A stretch of 64,000 nt of DNA from Nonomuraea endophytica (GTDB taxonomy: Bacteria; Actinomycetota; Actinomycetes; Streptosporangiales; Streptosporangiaceae), in NCBI RefSeq assembly GCF_014203235.1, contig NZ_JACHIN010000006.1, forward strand, positions 489,428-553,427, read 5' to 3'. Both the position numbers and the translations under genes were made by a program. Under the pieces are notes generated by a model that saw only the letters and a list, made by a program, of their open reading frames with translations, did not search any database and was not told where the DNA came from. Below are positions 50,803 through 58,796 of the stretch, piece after piece (the first letter of the stretch is position 1; each line of letters opens with the position of its first letter).

Positions 50803-50961
50803 CCCGCTTGCCGTAGTCGCCGGGGTGGGCTGGCCAGGACCCGATCTGGCGGAACCAAGCTGATCGCGGCCGGACTGGCCATCCCCTCACCATCGTCGAC
50901 ACCCAGCGCCGCCGTGGTCGCGGCGCTGTTGCCGGATCGTGAGACGCTCGCGGCCGCGAGG

Positions 50962-51456
50962 TCAGGAGTCCTGCGCCGGATCAAACGGTTCCAGAGGGCG
51001 GGCACTGCGCACATGTCCAGCCAGTACGCGTGGCGAGCACGCCTGCACACCGGCGAGCTCGTCCCGATCAATCGACCAGTTCATGGTCGCCGGCCCTTCG
51101 CCCAGGAAAATCGCTTCCATGAAGTCGTTCCAGCGTCCGTACGAGCTGAGCACGACCATCTCGTCCGGCACATCCAGGTCCAGGACGACGTAACGGGCAT
51201 ACTCCTCGTCGGTCTCCGGGCTGAGGAGGAGCTCAGCCGTGACGGCGACCGCGTTGTCGCGGGTGTCCCGCCCGAGCCACGCCCACACCGGCGGGCGGCC
51301 CCGGCAGTCGAGGCCGCGCCTGGTCATCTCCGCCACCATCTCCTCGTACGCCGGCCGGTACGACGAGACCAGCAGGCGGTCCCAGTCGCCGACCAGCTCG
51401 CCGTCGGTCTTCAGCGAGTCGAGAATCGCCCGGTGCTGCACTGTCCACAATCGCAC
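50962..51456 (-). CDS. DUF3841-like protein
   Basis: A 164-residue protein matching DUF3841: an N-terminal VRLWTVQHRAILDSLKTDGELVGD, then AYEEMVAEMTRRGLDCRGRPPVWAWLGRD and strands AELLLSPETDEEYARYVVLDLDVPDEMVVLSSYGRW with W-rich ends. Function of the family is unknown. I start at the GTG at 51456 where the family begins; an ATG at 51510 adds 18 residues without support. No signal or membrane segment. It is isolated, and the region 50803-50961 downstream shows no gene. Confidence 0.72.
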   Translation of the reverse strand: MRLWTVQHRAILDSLKTDGELVGDWDRLLVSSYRPAYEEMVAEMTRRGLDCRGRPPVWAWLGRDTRDNAVAVTAELLLSPETDEEYARYVVLDLDVPDEMVVLSSYGRWNDFMEAIFLGEGPATMNWSIDRDELAGVQACSPRVLAGHVRSARPLEPFDPAQDS

Positions 51457-51642
51457 CGGGCGATTCTGGCAAAGACGGCACAGTTCATGCCACACCATTG
51501 AATCTGGCACCGGTCATGCCAGGATCGCAATCGGCTTCGTCCTTACCCATCGCAGCCAGCTAGTAGTAGCCCTCGGTTGCGGCCGGCCGCGCGGGTCTAC
51601 GGCAGGGCCACGGCGATGCCCGACAGGGGCCAGTGGATGGAT

Positions 51643-52230
51643 CTAGGCCTCGCCCTGGTACTGCGCCCAGCCCTCATCGAGGAGTCGAAACCCCGCATCG
51701 ATCGTCGCCTCCGGATCGGCGTCCCGGGTGGCGTTGAGCTGTATCTGGAGGGCGAACCGGACGTAGAAGCGGATCTCGTCGCTCGGTTCGGCGAGCCCGA
51801 ACTCCTCGGTGATCGCCGCGATCAGGGCGTCCTCGTGGCGGAACCACATCCGTTCGGCGTACTCGATGAGGGCGGGTGTCTGTTCCATCAGGGCGAGGAG
51901 CTGACGTTGGGGCTCGGACCCGAGCGCGGCGATCTCAGCGAGGTAGTGCGCCTTCAGCGCGGCGGAGATCGAGGTCCCCGGCGCTCGGTCACGTATCGCA
52001 ACCACGAGTTGCTCATGCCGCTCGTCCTCGTCGCCGAACGCGAGCGCCTCCTTCTGCGGGAAGTGCGCGAAGACGGTGGTCGGCGACACATCGGCCTTGT
52101 CGGCGATCTCGCGCACGCTCACAGCGTCGAACCCACGCTCAAGGAACAGCTCGTGCGCGGCTTCCACGATCAACGCCCGGGTCGCGGCCTTCTTGCGCTC
52201 CCGCCGCCCCGCTTGGTGCACATCGCTCAT
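51643..52230 (-). CDS. TetR-family transcriptional regulator
   Basis: A 195-residue TetR regulator with HTH VSVREIADKADVSPTTVFAHFPQKEALAF after an ATRALIVEAAHELFLERGFDA helix. The ligand domain continues to RLLDEGWAQYQGEA. The ATG at 52230 is preferred because homology begins with RRERKKAATRA; an ATG three codons upstream (52239) is equivalent. It is divergent from the DUF998 membrane protein gene, and an 18-bp dyad lies inside that gene's promoter, which makes the DUF998 gene its likely target. Confidence 0.87.
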   Translation of the reverse strand: MSDVHQAGRRERKKAATRALIVEAAHELFLERGFDAVSVREIADKADVSPTTVFAHFPQKEALAFGDEDERHEQLVVAIRDRAPGTSISAALKAHYLAEIAALGSEPQRQLLALMEQTPALIEYAERMWFRHEDALIAAITEEFGLAEPSDEIRFYVRFALQIQLNATRDADPEATIDAGFRLLDEGWAQYQGEA

Positions 52231-52265
52231 GCCCGTCATCGTACTGGATCCAGCCAATAGTTGGC

Positions 52266-52293
52266 TTGACACCGAAACTGGTATCGGTACAGT
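52266..52293 (+). promoter_or_regulatory. Sigma-70-like promoter with TetR-type dyad in the spacer
   Basis: TTGACA (52266-52271), a 16-bp spacer and TACAGT (52288-52293) give a near-consensus promoter facing the DUF998 gene. Arms ACCGAAAC (52271-52278) and GTATCGGT (52281-52288) form a dyad with 7 of 8 pairs matching, exactly between the -35 and -10 boxes. Binding there would block polymerase, so repression by the divergent TetR is a strong inference. Confidence 0.65.
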
Positions 52294-52435
52294 CATGTAG
52301 TGACACCAGGTACGAGAAACCGGATGTCGACGGAAGCAATCAGGCGATGACCTCGGACCCGCGGACCCAGATTCGGCTGCGTTCGTGCTCCGGAAAGCCA
52401 CGCACATCATCGTGAGTACACGAAAGAAGGCAACC

Positions 52436-53164
52436 GTGAACGACGTAAAGGCCGAGCCGCTCACCCCAGGCGGCAATCGGATGATGCAACGTCGCTATGC
52501 CGGCGCCGTACTCATCGCCGGAGGAGCGATCTTCTTCCTCGCCGAGTTCATCGCCGCCGCGGCATGGACGAATCCTCCGTACAGCTACACCCACCACTAC
52601 ATCAGCAACCTCGGCGTCCGCGGCCCCTCGGAGGCATTCGGGCAGTTCATGTACTCGCCGCTCGCGTGGGTCATGAACACCGGTTTCTTCCTCTTCGGGA
52701 TCACACTGTTCGTCGGCGCCGCCATGCTCAGGGGGCTGCATGGCCGGCGCCGCTGGGCAGTGCTCACACCGGCAGCCCTGCTGGCTGTCGGCGGCGTCCT
52801 GCTGGCCTTCTTCCCCGGATCCGGCGAAACGGCGCACGCGGCCATCGACTATCACGCACTGGGCGCCTTCGCGGGCATCGTCGGCGGCAACGTGCTCATC
52901 ATCATTCTTGGACGGCTGCGCCGAGACGTCGACATCACTGCGAAGACCGGCAAGGCCATGGTCGTCCTCGGCGTGTTCGGCCTCGTGGCCCTGGTGGGAT
53001 TCCTCGCCCTAGCCGGCTCAGGCACCAACGTCCTCATCGGCCTGGTCGAACGCTGCGCCGTATATCCACTCCTCATCGGCCTGATCGGCGCGGGAGCATC
53101 CATCTGGAACCGCAACACCCCAGAACACGGCAGCAGCACGACGCCCTCGACCCGATCTGCCTGA
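52436..53164 (+). CDS. DUF998 family membrane protein
   Basis: A 242-residue protein with six membrane helices. DUF998 hallmarks are the PYSYTHHYISNLGV motif after helix 1, the helix-3 region, AIDYHALGAFAGIVGGN (conserved His) and LALAGSGTNVLIGLVERCAVYP. It starts at GTG 52436 after AAGAAGG. The leader from the promoter is about 135 bases. Function unknown; relatives are found near lipid and stress genes. Controlled in all likelihood by the divergent TetR. Confidence 0.86.
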   Translation: MNDVKAEPLTPGGNRMMQRRYAGAVLIAGGAIFFLAEFIAAAAWTNPPYSYTHHYISNLGVRGPSEAFGQFMYSPLAWVMNTGFFLFGITLFVGAAMLRGLHGRRRWAVLTPAALLAVGGVLLAFFPGSGETAHAAIDYHALGAFAGIVGGNVLIIILGRLRRDVDITAKTGKAMVVLGVFGLVALVGFLALAGSGTNVLIGLVERCAVYPLLIGLIGAGASIWNRNTPEHGSSTTPSTRSA

Positions 53165-53324
53165 AGGTCATCGGCAAGCTGGCCATGACGGGACCTGGGC
53201 CGATCCCCACCACGCTGTCCGACATCCTCGAGGGCGACGTGCAAAGGAAGGTTCTCCCGCTCGAGCCCGGCCCACCGCAACGCGTCGCCGCGATCGCGGA
53301 CGGTCGATTACCGACACCGTCCCG

Positions 53325-53668
53325 AGCCCACCTGCGCCCGAACGGCGGCCGCCTGCCTGCTGGATGACCGGCACACCGGCGCCGTCTACGAGCCGACCGG
53401 CCCGGAGGTGATCGCTCCACGCCGGCAGGCGGAGGCGATCGCCGCCGCATTGGGTTCGCCGGTGAGGTTCCACGAGCTCACCCGCGACGAGGCCAAGGCC
53501 GCCATGACCCCGAGCATGCCGGCGGAACTCGCCGACGACACTCTGGACATCCTCGCCTCCCCGAACCCGGCCGAGCTACGCGTCAGCCCGGACGTCCAGC
53601 AGGTCCTCGGCCGCGCCCCACACCCCTTCGCCGACTGGGCCACCCGTAACCTCAACGCGTTCCGCTGA
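53325..53668 (+). pseudogene. NmrA-like NAD(P)-binding protein, C-terminal remnant
   Basis: About 114 codons match the end of an NmrA/atypical SDR: RTAAACLLDDRHTGAVYEPT, then GPEVIAPRRQAEAIAAALG, VRFHELTRDEAKAAMTPSMP and RVSPDVQQVLGRAPHPFADWA with stop at 53666. The Rossmann N-terminal two thirds are missing, and upstream sequence (53165-53325) does not continue the family. An in-frame GTG at 53408 could start an 86-residue protein but would omit the dinucleotide site. Probably decayed. Confidence 0.6.
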
Positions 53669-53855
53669 GCCTGGTCAGCGTTGACGACCTGCTCCCCGAT
53701 CGCCTCCAGCGGGAGCGGGCCGCCGCTACGTCTCGTCACCTCGGTGACGAGAAGCGTCTCCAGACGAGGTTCATGTGCGCCCATACCGATCACCTGCCAC
53801 CCCACCCTGACCGTGGTCCCCGCGAGCTGACGGTCCCCACCTTCCATGGGGGCAG

Positions 53856-54473
53856 TCAGGCGCCGAGCACCAGCGGTACCAGGAAGTAGATCTCGACAGC
53901 CTCATAGCCCGCGCCGATGACGAAGAGCACAAGCGCCGGAAGCCAGAGCCAGCCAAGCCGACTCAGACCGCCCACATAAGCCTGTCGTCGCGTGGTGGCA
54001 CCCACGGTCGCCGGCCGGAGCCAGGCCCTGCCCAGCAGATAGGCGCCGAACATCACCAGTACATAGGCCTGGAACTCGATCAGGATGGTCGGGGCGTGCG
54101 GGATGAGGATCAGGGCCGATGTCCGGTTCACGGGCGCGAGGATGATCCCGATGTCGATCGTCTTGATCACGAAGGCCAGAAGGCCCGCGAAGGGGATCAC
54201 GAGCGACGGCAGGACGATGAGCAGCAGCGCTGTCGCGAACACGTTGACCAAGAAGATGGTCGCGCCGAAAGTCCAGGGGCTGCCGATCACGGTGTTGACG
54301 AGCGCCCCCTGGTCGCCGTCGACGAACGAGGACGTACGCGCGGCGTGGAGATCGGGGAAGATCACAGCCAGGGCCATGCCCAGGAGGAGCACGCCGTAGG
54401 CGAGGGCATTGATCAGCAGGTACGCGCGCATGTCGGCACGGATGATCTGGAACGGTCGGCGAAGGCGGTTCAT
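53856..54473 (-). CDS. SpoIIM-like (stage II sporulation protein M family) membrane protein
   Basis: A 205-residue protein with five membrane helices. The plan matches the DUF95/SpoIIM family: an amphipathic start (RRPFQIIRADMRAYLLINAL), a helix with VFATALLLIVLPSLVIPFAG, the signature-like IPHAPTILIEFQAYVLVMFGAYLLGRA (SpoIIM PHG.E. helix) and a C-terminal pair ending in YFLVPLVLGA. In actinomycetes these proteins have unclear roles. It is 95 bases from the next leftward gene, with which it may be co-transcribed. Confidence 0.7.
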   Translation of the reverse strand: MNRLRRPFQIIRADMRAYLLINALAYGVLLLGMALAVIFPDLHAARTSSFVDGDQGALVNTVIGSPWTFGATIFLVNVFATALLLIVLPSLVIPFAGLLAFVIKTIDIGIILAPVNRTSALILIPHAPTILIEFQAYVLVMFGAYLLGRAWLRPATVGATTRRQAYVGGLSRLGWLWLPALVLFVIGAGYEAVEIYFLVPLVLGA

Positions 54474-54568
54474 GAGTCTCGTGTCCGTTTCTCTGGTGAT
54501 CGCCTGCCGGAGCAGACTCTGGGGGTTACCACTGCGTGCGCACCCGGCCCCGCAGCCTGGGTAGCCGG

Positions 54569-55213
54569 TCAGTTGCCACCGGCGTCGAGCAGCCAGTGGT
54601 AACGCAGCCGCAGCGCCCGTTCCGTGCCGGCCAGCGCGGCGCCGAGGCCGAGCGTGATGTTGAGCCAGAGCGGCAGGTGGATGGGGGAAGTGAAGGTGCC
54701 GAGGTTCTCGGCGATGAGCGGCACCTGCGCGATCGGCCCGATGATCTGCGGGAGGTTCAGCCCCACGCCGATCACGAGCATCACGACCGAGGTTGCGGCG
54801 ACCATGCGGCTCGCCGTCGGATGATCACGCTCGAGACGGGCCCGCCTGCCCTCGCGCGATTTCGGGTCGGGAACGAGTTGGTGCTCTTCGCCCGTGGTGG
54901 TGACGTAGTGGCAGCGCTTGATCCCGAAGCTGCTCGTCGCGACCTCGATGACGCCGCCCTCCACCGGGAACACGGCGGGGATCTTGGACTGCGCGTGATG
55001 GCGGCCGTCGAGGTAGAGGTGTGCCGTGGCCTCGCCGCCCGGCCGCCGCACGTCGACGGCATATGCCCCCGGCCGCCGGCCGTCGAATGATGGCCGAAGG
55101 TGGAACAGCGCACGCCCTAACGGCAACTGCCACCAGCGAAACCGCTGCAGAGGACGCCCGTCGCCCTGCTTGACCCGCCGGATCGCCCGATTGCGCCGCC
55201 ATGCCTTCACCAT
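54569..55213 (-). CDS. Conserved two-helix membrane protein of unknown function
   Basis: A 214-residue protein: a basic N-terminal cytosolic domain of about 130 residues (RPSFDGRRPGAYAVDVRRPG, AHLYLDGRHHAQSKIPAVFP, VEGGVIEVATSSFGIKRCHY) then two membrane helices (ATSVVMLVIGVGLNLPQIIG and PLWLNITLGLGAALAGTERA). I know similar sequences as conserved actinobacterial hypothetical proteins, with no assigned role. Upstream lie repeats and the stub of a divergent TetR gene that probably once regulated it. Confidence 0.75.
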   Translation of the reverse strand: MVKAWRRNRAIRRVKQGDGRPLQRFRWWQLPLGRALFHLRPSFDGRRPGAYAVDVRRPGGEATAHLYLDGRHHAQSKIPAVFPVEGGVIEVATSSFGIKRCHYVTTTGEEHQLVPDPKSREGRRARLERDHPTASRMVAATSVVMLVIGVGLNLPQIIGPIAQVPLIAENLGTFTSPIHLPLWLNITLGLGAALAGTERALRLRYHWLLDAGGN

Positions 55214-55280
55214 GTTCGCCTCCGCTCCCCGGCCAATCCGGCCGATGCTCCTTGGATCGCTTCACCACAACCCCGACTAA

Positions 55281-55337
55281 CACACTGTGCTAGCGACTCC
55301 ATGGCCAAGCTATCACAGCGTGCTAGTACAGTGCGAT
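55281..55337. promoter_or_regulatory. Operator-like repeats between membrane-protein gene and TetR stub
   Basis: GTGCTAG occurs at 55287-55293 and 55320-55326. The second copy lies at the centre of a dyad with arms CTATCACA and its partner TGCGATAG (55310-55337, CTATC/GATAG perfect). Such paired sites fit a TetR-type operator. The adjacent TetR gene is truncated, so these may be orphaned or bound by a paralogue elsewhere. Confidence 0.4.
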
Positions 55338-55341
55338 AGTG

Positions 55342-55440
55342 ATGGAGAACGAGCAAGGCGGAGGCTCATGTGATGACCCCGGGGCGAGGCTCAGCGTGCG
55401 AGCGGTCGCCGCCCGCGCGGGAGTGAGCACGGGATCCCTC
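55342..55440 (+). pseudogene. TetR regulator, N-terminal stub
   Basis: From the ATG at 55342 the frame encodes MENEQGGGSCDDPGARLSVR followed by AVAARAGVSTGSLR. The latter is the first two helices of a TetR HTH (RLSVRAVAARAGVSTGSLRxHF). Homology then ends: the expected recognition helix and ligand domain are replaced by Arg/Pro-rich codons. The stub is divergent from the membrane-protein gene at 55213, the normal position of its regulator. Confidence 0.55.
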
Positions 55441-55491
55441 CGGACCCGTGCACGCCGTACCGCTGTAACCGGGAGACCACGCGCCGCTCCC

Positions 55492-55566
55492 TTACCGCCA
55501 AACCAGACACCCGAGCGCGGTGACGAGGAGGATGAGGCCAATCAACATGATCGTCATGCGCGGCAT
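55492..55566 (-). CDS. Possible 24-residue membrane peptide
   Basis: A leftward frame encodes MPRMTIMLIGLILLVTALGC then LVWR and stops. It is a single hydrophobic helix with basic ends. No good ribosome site precedes the ATG at 55566, so the call rests on composition only. It may be a real small membrane protein or the end of a deleted gene. Confidence 0.3.
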   Translation of the reverse strand: MPRMTIMLIGLILLVTALGCLVWR

Positions 55567-55620
55567 ACTAGGGAAACCCGTGAAACGACAAGCGGCGACC
55601 GCCGTACACGAGCTTCGCAG

Positions 55621-56115
55621 TTACTTGTTCAAGGGTCGGAGCAGGCTTCGGCCGGAATTGGGCGGGATCGTGGCGGCCACCGCGGCATGGTCCTCAAGAA
55701 TCTGCAGCAGGTGAGGTAGTGGGACCAGTTCGCGTTCCCGGTGTACGAATGGAGCGATGGCCTGCCAGGTCCGTACGACCCTGTCGTTGAGCGTCATCAG
55801 GTAACGGTCGTCGATGATGCCGAGCCGTTCCAGGATGACGAAGTTGTGCAGGAAGAACGCGACGTCGTAGACGGCTTCCTGGGCTTCCGCGGGCAGGCCG
55901 GAGATACCGAGAGCGGGATCGTGTTCGGCACCGAGCCGCTGAACGACGTACCGATGGTGTTCGTGGAACGTCGGCGACCGGAAGACGTCAAGTAACGCCA
56001 GATACGCAGGAACGTAATTGGCGCGCTTCATAGATGTCACCTGCTGGAAAGCGAAGTAGACCGAACTCAACAGCGCCAGAACGGATAAGCCGATCGCCAC
56101 AGCATTGAGAATCAT
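55621..56115 (-). CDS. DUF4760-like protein with N-terminal membrane helix
   Basis: A 164-residue protein: one N-terminal helix (ILNAVAIGLSVLALLSSVYFAF) then a cytosolic helical domain (YLALLDVFRSPTFHEHHRYVVQRL, AVYDVAFFLHNFVILERLGIIDDRYLMTLNDRVVRTWQAI). The pattern matches DUF4760-like proteins, function unknown. The ATG at 56115 has GGGGGA six bases upstream; the TTG at 56121 is less likely. Monocistronic and divergent from the DUF3500 gene, with 141 bases between. Confidence 0.68.
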   Translation of the reverse strand: MILNAVAIGLSVLALLSSVYFAFQQVTSMKRANYVPAYLALLDVFRSPTFHEHHRYVVQRLGAEHDPALGISGLPAEAQEAVYDVAFFLHNFVILERLGIIDDRYLMTLNDRVVRTWQAIAPFVHRERELVPLPHLLQILEDHAAVAATIPPNSGRSLLRPLNK

Positions 56116-56256
56116 GGTCAATCCCCCAGCCCGCCAACTCGTTTAGCAGTAGAACGGAACCAGCGAGACCCAGGTTCCAGGGTCCCTGAGCAAAGTCGGC
56201 CTTCGCCGCGTCATCGCTCAAGGCGCCGCTGGATTTCCGCGAGCGAGGGAGCCCGC

Positions 56257-57447
56257 ATGGTGAGCGACGACAGCCACTCAGCGACTTACGCACGTGAGAA
56301 GGCGGCGGCCGCCATGACCAGTGCCGCCACCACCTGGCTCAACTCCCTGGACAACGACCAGTCGGGGCTTGCCGCATGGGCTTCCCCGCTGAACCCGGCA
56401 GCGGAAAAGGAGCGGCTGTGCTGGTTCTACACCCCGACGGATCATGGCGGACTCGCCATCCGTGACCAAAGCGCCCATCAGCAAAGTCTGGCCATGCGGT
56501 TAGTGGCCAGCGGGCTGTCGATCGAAGGCTTCGCCACCGTCGCCATGGTGATGGGTCTGGAGAACATCCTGGACCAGCTCGAGGGATGGGGCTCCACTCT
56601 GGGCCGCCAGCGCGGCCGGGATCCTGGCCTGTACTGGCTCCGAATCTTCGGCAGTCCTGGGGACCACGTCTGGGCGTGGCGGTTCGGAGGCCACCACATT
56701 TCCCTGAACAATGTGATCATCGCGGGCCAGGTGATCGCGACGACCCCCTGCTTCATCGGCGCCGACCCTGCCAGGACCGAATTGCTGGGCGGCTCTCTGC
56801 GGCCCCTCGAGGGAGTGGAGGACGCGGCGCATGACTTGGTGCGCACATTAAGTCCCGACCAATTTCGACAGGCCCTTCTCCATACCACAGCAGTGTCGGA
56901 CATCGTCTCCGGCAACCGGCCGCAGGTCTGTCATGGCGACACGATGATTCACATGCAGAACCTCTGGAGAAGGCCGTTCCCCGACCCCGCAATGGACGAA
57001 TTCGTCAACGACATCGACCGCCAAGCGGAAGCGAGCAGCGGATACACCGAAGCCGACCATGCGCGCGTGGCGATCACCATTCCCCCGAACGGCATCAGCG
57101 CCCGGGACTTGAACGAAGAACAACGCCGCCTGCTGCGTCGACTTCTCAGCCGCTACACCGGACGCGCCCCCGAGGCTCTCGCCGAGGCACACGACGCCCA
57201 CTACGCCGTCGATTCCGTGCTTGACGAGGTCCATTTCGCCTGGGCGGGAAGCATCGAGGAGGGAAAACCGCACTACTATCGGGCTCAGGGTCTCGACATT
57301 CTCCTCGAATACAACCACTCCCAGCGGAACGGCAACCACACCCACTCGGTCTGGCGTGACCTGCGCGCGGACTTCGGGTTGAACCAACTGGCCAACCTCC
57401 GACGTGAGCATCCTGAACCACCTCCGAGCACAACTGCCAAGACCTGA
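56257..57447 (+). CDS. DUF3500 family protein
   Basis: A 396-residue protein. Typical DUF3500 blocks are visible: an N-terminal RLCWFYTPTDHGGL with QQSLAMRLVASGLSIEGFATV, then FGSPGDHVWAWRFGGHHISLN, the TPCFIGADPA loop and the C-terminal HYYRAQGLDILLEYNHSQRNGNHTHSVWRDLRADFG. Conserved His/Glu/Asn residues suggest an enzyme, but the family activity is not known. No signal peptide. It is followed by a long decayed stretch. Confidence 0.85.
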   Translation: MVSDDSHSATYAREKAAAAMTSAATTWLNSLDNDQSGLAAWASPLNPAAEKERLCWFYTPTDHGGLAIRDQSAHQQSLAMRLVASGLSIEGFATVAMVMGLENILDQLEGWGSTLGRQRGRDPGLYWLRIFGSPGDHVWAWRFGGHHISLNNVIIAGQVIATTPCFIGADPARTELLGGSLRPLEGVEDAAHDLVRTLSPDQFRQALLHTTAVSDIVSGNRPQVCHGDTMIHMQNLWRRPFPDPAMDEFVNDIDRQAEASSGYTEADHARVAITIPPNGISARDLNEEQRRLLRRLLSRYTGRAPEALAEAHDAHYAVDSVLDEVHFAWAGSIEEGKPHYYRAQGLDILLEYNHSQRNGNHTHSVWRDLRADFGLNQLANLRREHPEPPPSTTAKT

Positions 57448-58029
57448 CGCACAAACTCCGCACCGACGTGCTCGCCTCCTGCGTGAACAACCTGTATCGC
57501 GGGGAAACCGTCGCCTGGGTGCACGCCTCCCGGTGTCACCAAGAGGTATTGCTGAGGTACGGCGCCGCCCGCGCGAGCGGCTCACGAAAGTAACGACGAA
57601 GCACCGCCAACGTCTCCATACCGGCCCCCTGATTGCCTCCCCGCGCAAGCTGTGGCGTCCTGAGAAAAGGGGGCAAGGTCTGTGATGGTTTGTGCGGGGA
57701 TGTGTGATCCGGTCAGGGCATCGGCATCACGCTGGGCACGCTGCATCCAGCCTTGCACTGGGCCAGCCCGTACCTGGAACGGCGGGCCGGGTGCTGCCAG
57801 GCGGAGGTCGATCTGGCTGGGCGGGGCATGATGTTGCGCCCCAGTGGACTGACCAGGCACGACAATGAGCCGTCAACCCTTTTGGCGACACGCAAAAAGC
57901 TCGCAGCCGCCGCCCGAACCTGGCATCCAGGCCAGTGGTCGCCCTACCCGATCAGCCGGTCACGGCGTACATGGACATGATCCCCAACGTCACGGGGCGC
58001 GCCGGCGATCTATACGAAGGAGTTCCTCG
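57448..58029. other. Decayed stretch after the DUF3500 gene
   Basis: No intact gene is present in this 582-base stretch. On the plus strand a frame to 57594 reads HKLRTDVLASCVNNLYRGET and AWVHASRCHQEVLLRYGAAR, protein-like but unrecognised and without a start. From about 57715 an ArsR-like fragment follows (separate entry). I see no terminator or RNA gene. Confidence 0.35.
57715..57895 (+). pseudogene. Possible ArsR/DUF5937 regulator fragment
   Basis: The plus strand reads GITLGTLHPALHWASPYLE and AEVDLAGRGMMLRPSGLTRH, resembling the LHPxLxW and EVDLxGRGLLLxPS blocks in the C-terminal DUF5937 part of large ArsR regulators. The HTH that should follow is absent and the preceding sequence does not match. 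A degraded fragment at best. Confidence 0.3.
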
Positions 58030-58143
58030 ATGAAGCGCATCGCCATCAAACTGCTGACCGCTCTTCTGCTGTGAGTGACCGTCGTGGGCGTCCCTGCTGC
58101 CCTCGCCACTCCCGCGTCCGCCAACGATGCTTCCTGCTGCTGA
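58030..58143 (+). pseudogene. Short secreted-peptide gene with in-frame TGA in the signal sequence
   Basis: After a good ribosome site (GAAGGAG) the ATG at 58030 opens MKRIAIKLLTALLL, then TGA at 58072, then in the same frame VTVVGVPAALATPASANDAS, two Cys and a second TGA at 58141. Joined, this is a near-perfect Sec signal peptide with an AxA-type cleavage site and only a tiny mature tail. Either a Trp codon became TGA and the gene is dead, or the two stops define a leader-like peptide. After 58143 the region to 58380 shows no gene. Confidence 0.4.
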
Positions 58144-58380
58144 TCGGCGTGCGGCCAACCCTCTACCGGCCGGCGGTACCGACCCGTTCCGTCCCTGAAT
58201 CCCGTACCCATGCCCAGTGGGCGGACCGCCGGCCTGATAGGCCGCTGGTCTCGGGATGGTCACCGGGAGCGGGAGCCGTAGAGCCGCCGCAAAAGACCGT
58301 CATCGGGACGGTTGCTATACGGCTGGGGTCATGTGGCTCCCGACCGTCGCTTGGACGAGCAGGTCACCAGAAGGCGAGTA

Positions 58381-58647
58381 TCAGCCGCTGCGGTCAGTGC
58401 CTTGCGGGCTGTCCCGGAAAACTCTCCGCCGGCTGGAATGAGCGCGGCGTCTGTGCAACCGGTCTGCACCTAGAGTTCTGAAGGCATAGGACACCAGCAA
58501 GGTGGCTACAGCGATTACGCAGGCTGTGAGGGTCGAGCCGGCGATGGCAAGGGCGATGGCCGCGATCTCCAGGTCGGTCCGCACACCCCACGCTCGGGCT
58601 GCACGTCGATTCGCCCCTGGGACAGGCTCGTCTCGAATGCCGCTCAT
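58381..58647 (-). CDS. Small membrane protein
   Basis: An 88-residue protein with two closely spaced hydrophobic segments (IAAIALAIAGSTLTACVIAVATLLVSYAF) flanked by charged ends; the C-terminal 35 residues are strongly basic. GGAGGGAG six bases before the ATG at 58647 is one of the best ribosome sites in the window and fixes the start, although the frame is open to 58797. Unknown function. It is divergent from the HTH regulator at 58797. Confidence 0.6.
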   Translation of the reverse strand: MSGIRDEPVPGANRRAARAWGVRTDLEIAAIALAIAGSTLTACVIAVATLLVSYAFRTLGADRLHRRRAHSSRRRVFRDSPQGTDRSG

Positions 58648-58796
58648 GCCGGTCTCCCTCCGTCGCGCTCTACCTCCGTGAATCCAGGTGTAGCCGCCGC
58701 ACTCGCTGGTTCGTGCGTTCTTGAAAAGGAGGACATGCGACAGGATGACGTCGATCGTGAGTGAACGATGGCTGATCCCGCGGACATCGACGGACA

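Noticed and set aside
53669..53855. Minus-strand frame opening MEGGDRQLAGTTVRVGWQVI
   Set aside because: Only about 60 codons precede a long antisense run through the NmrA remnant. No family match or start signal.
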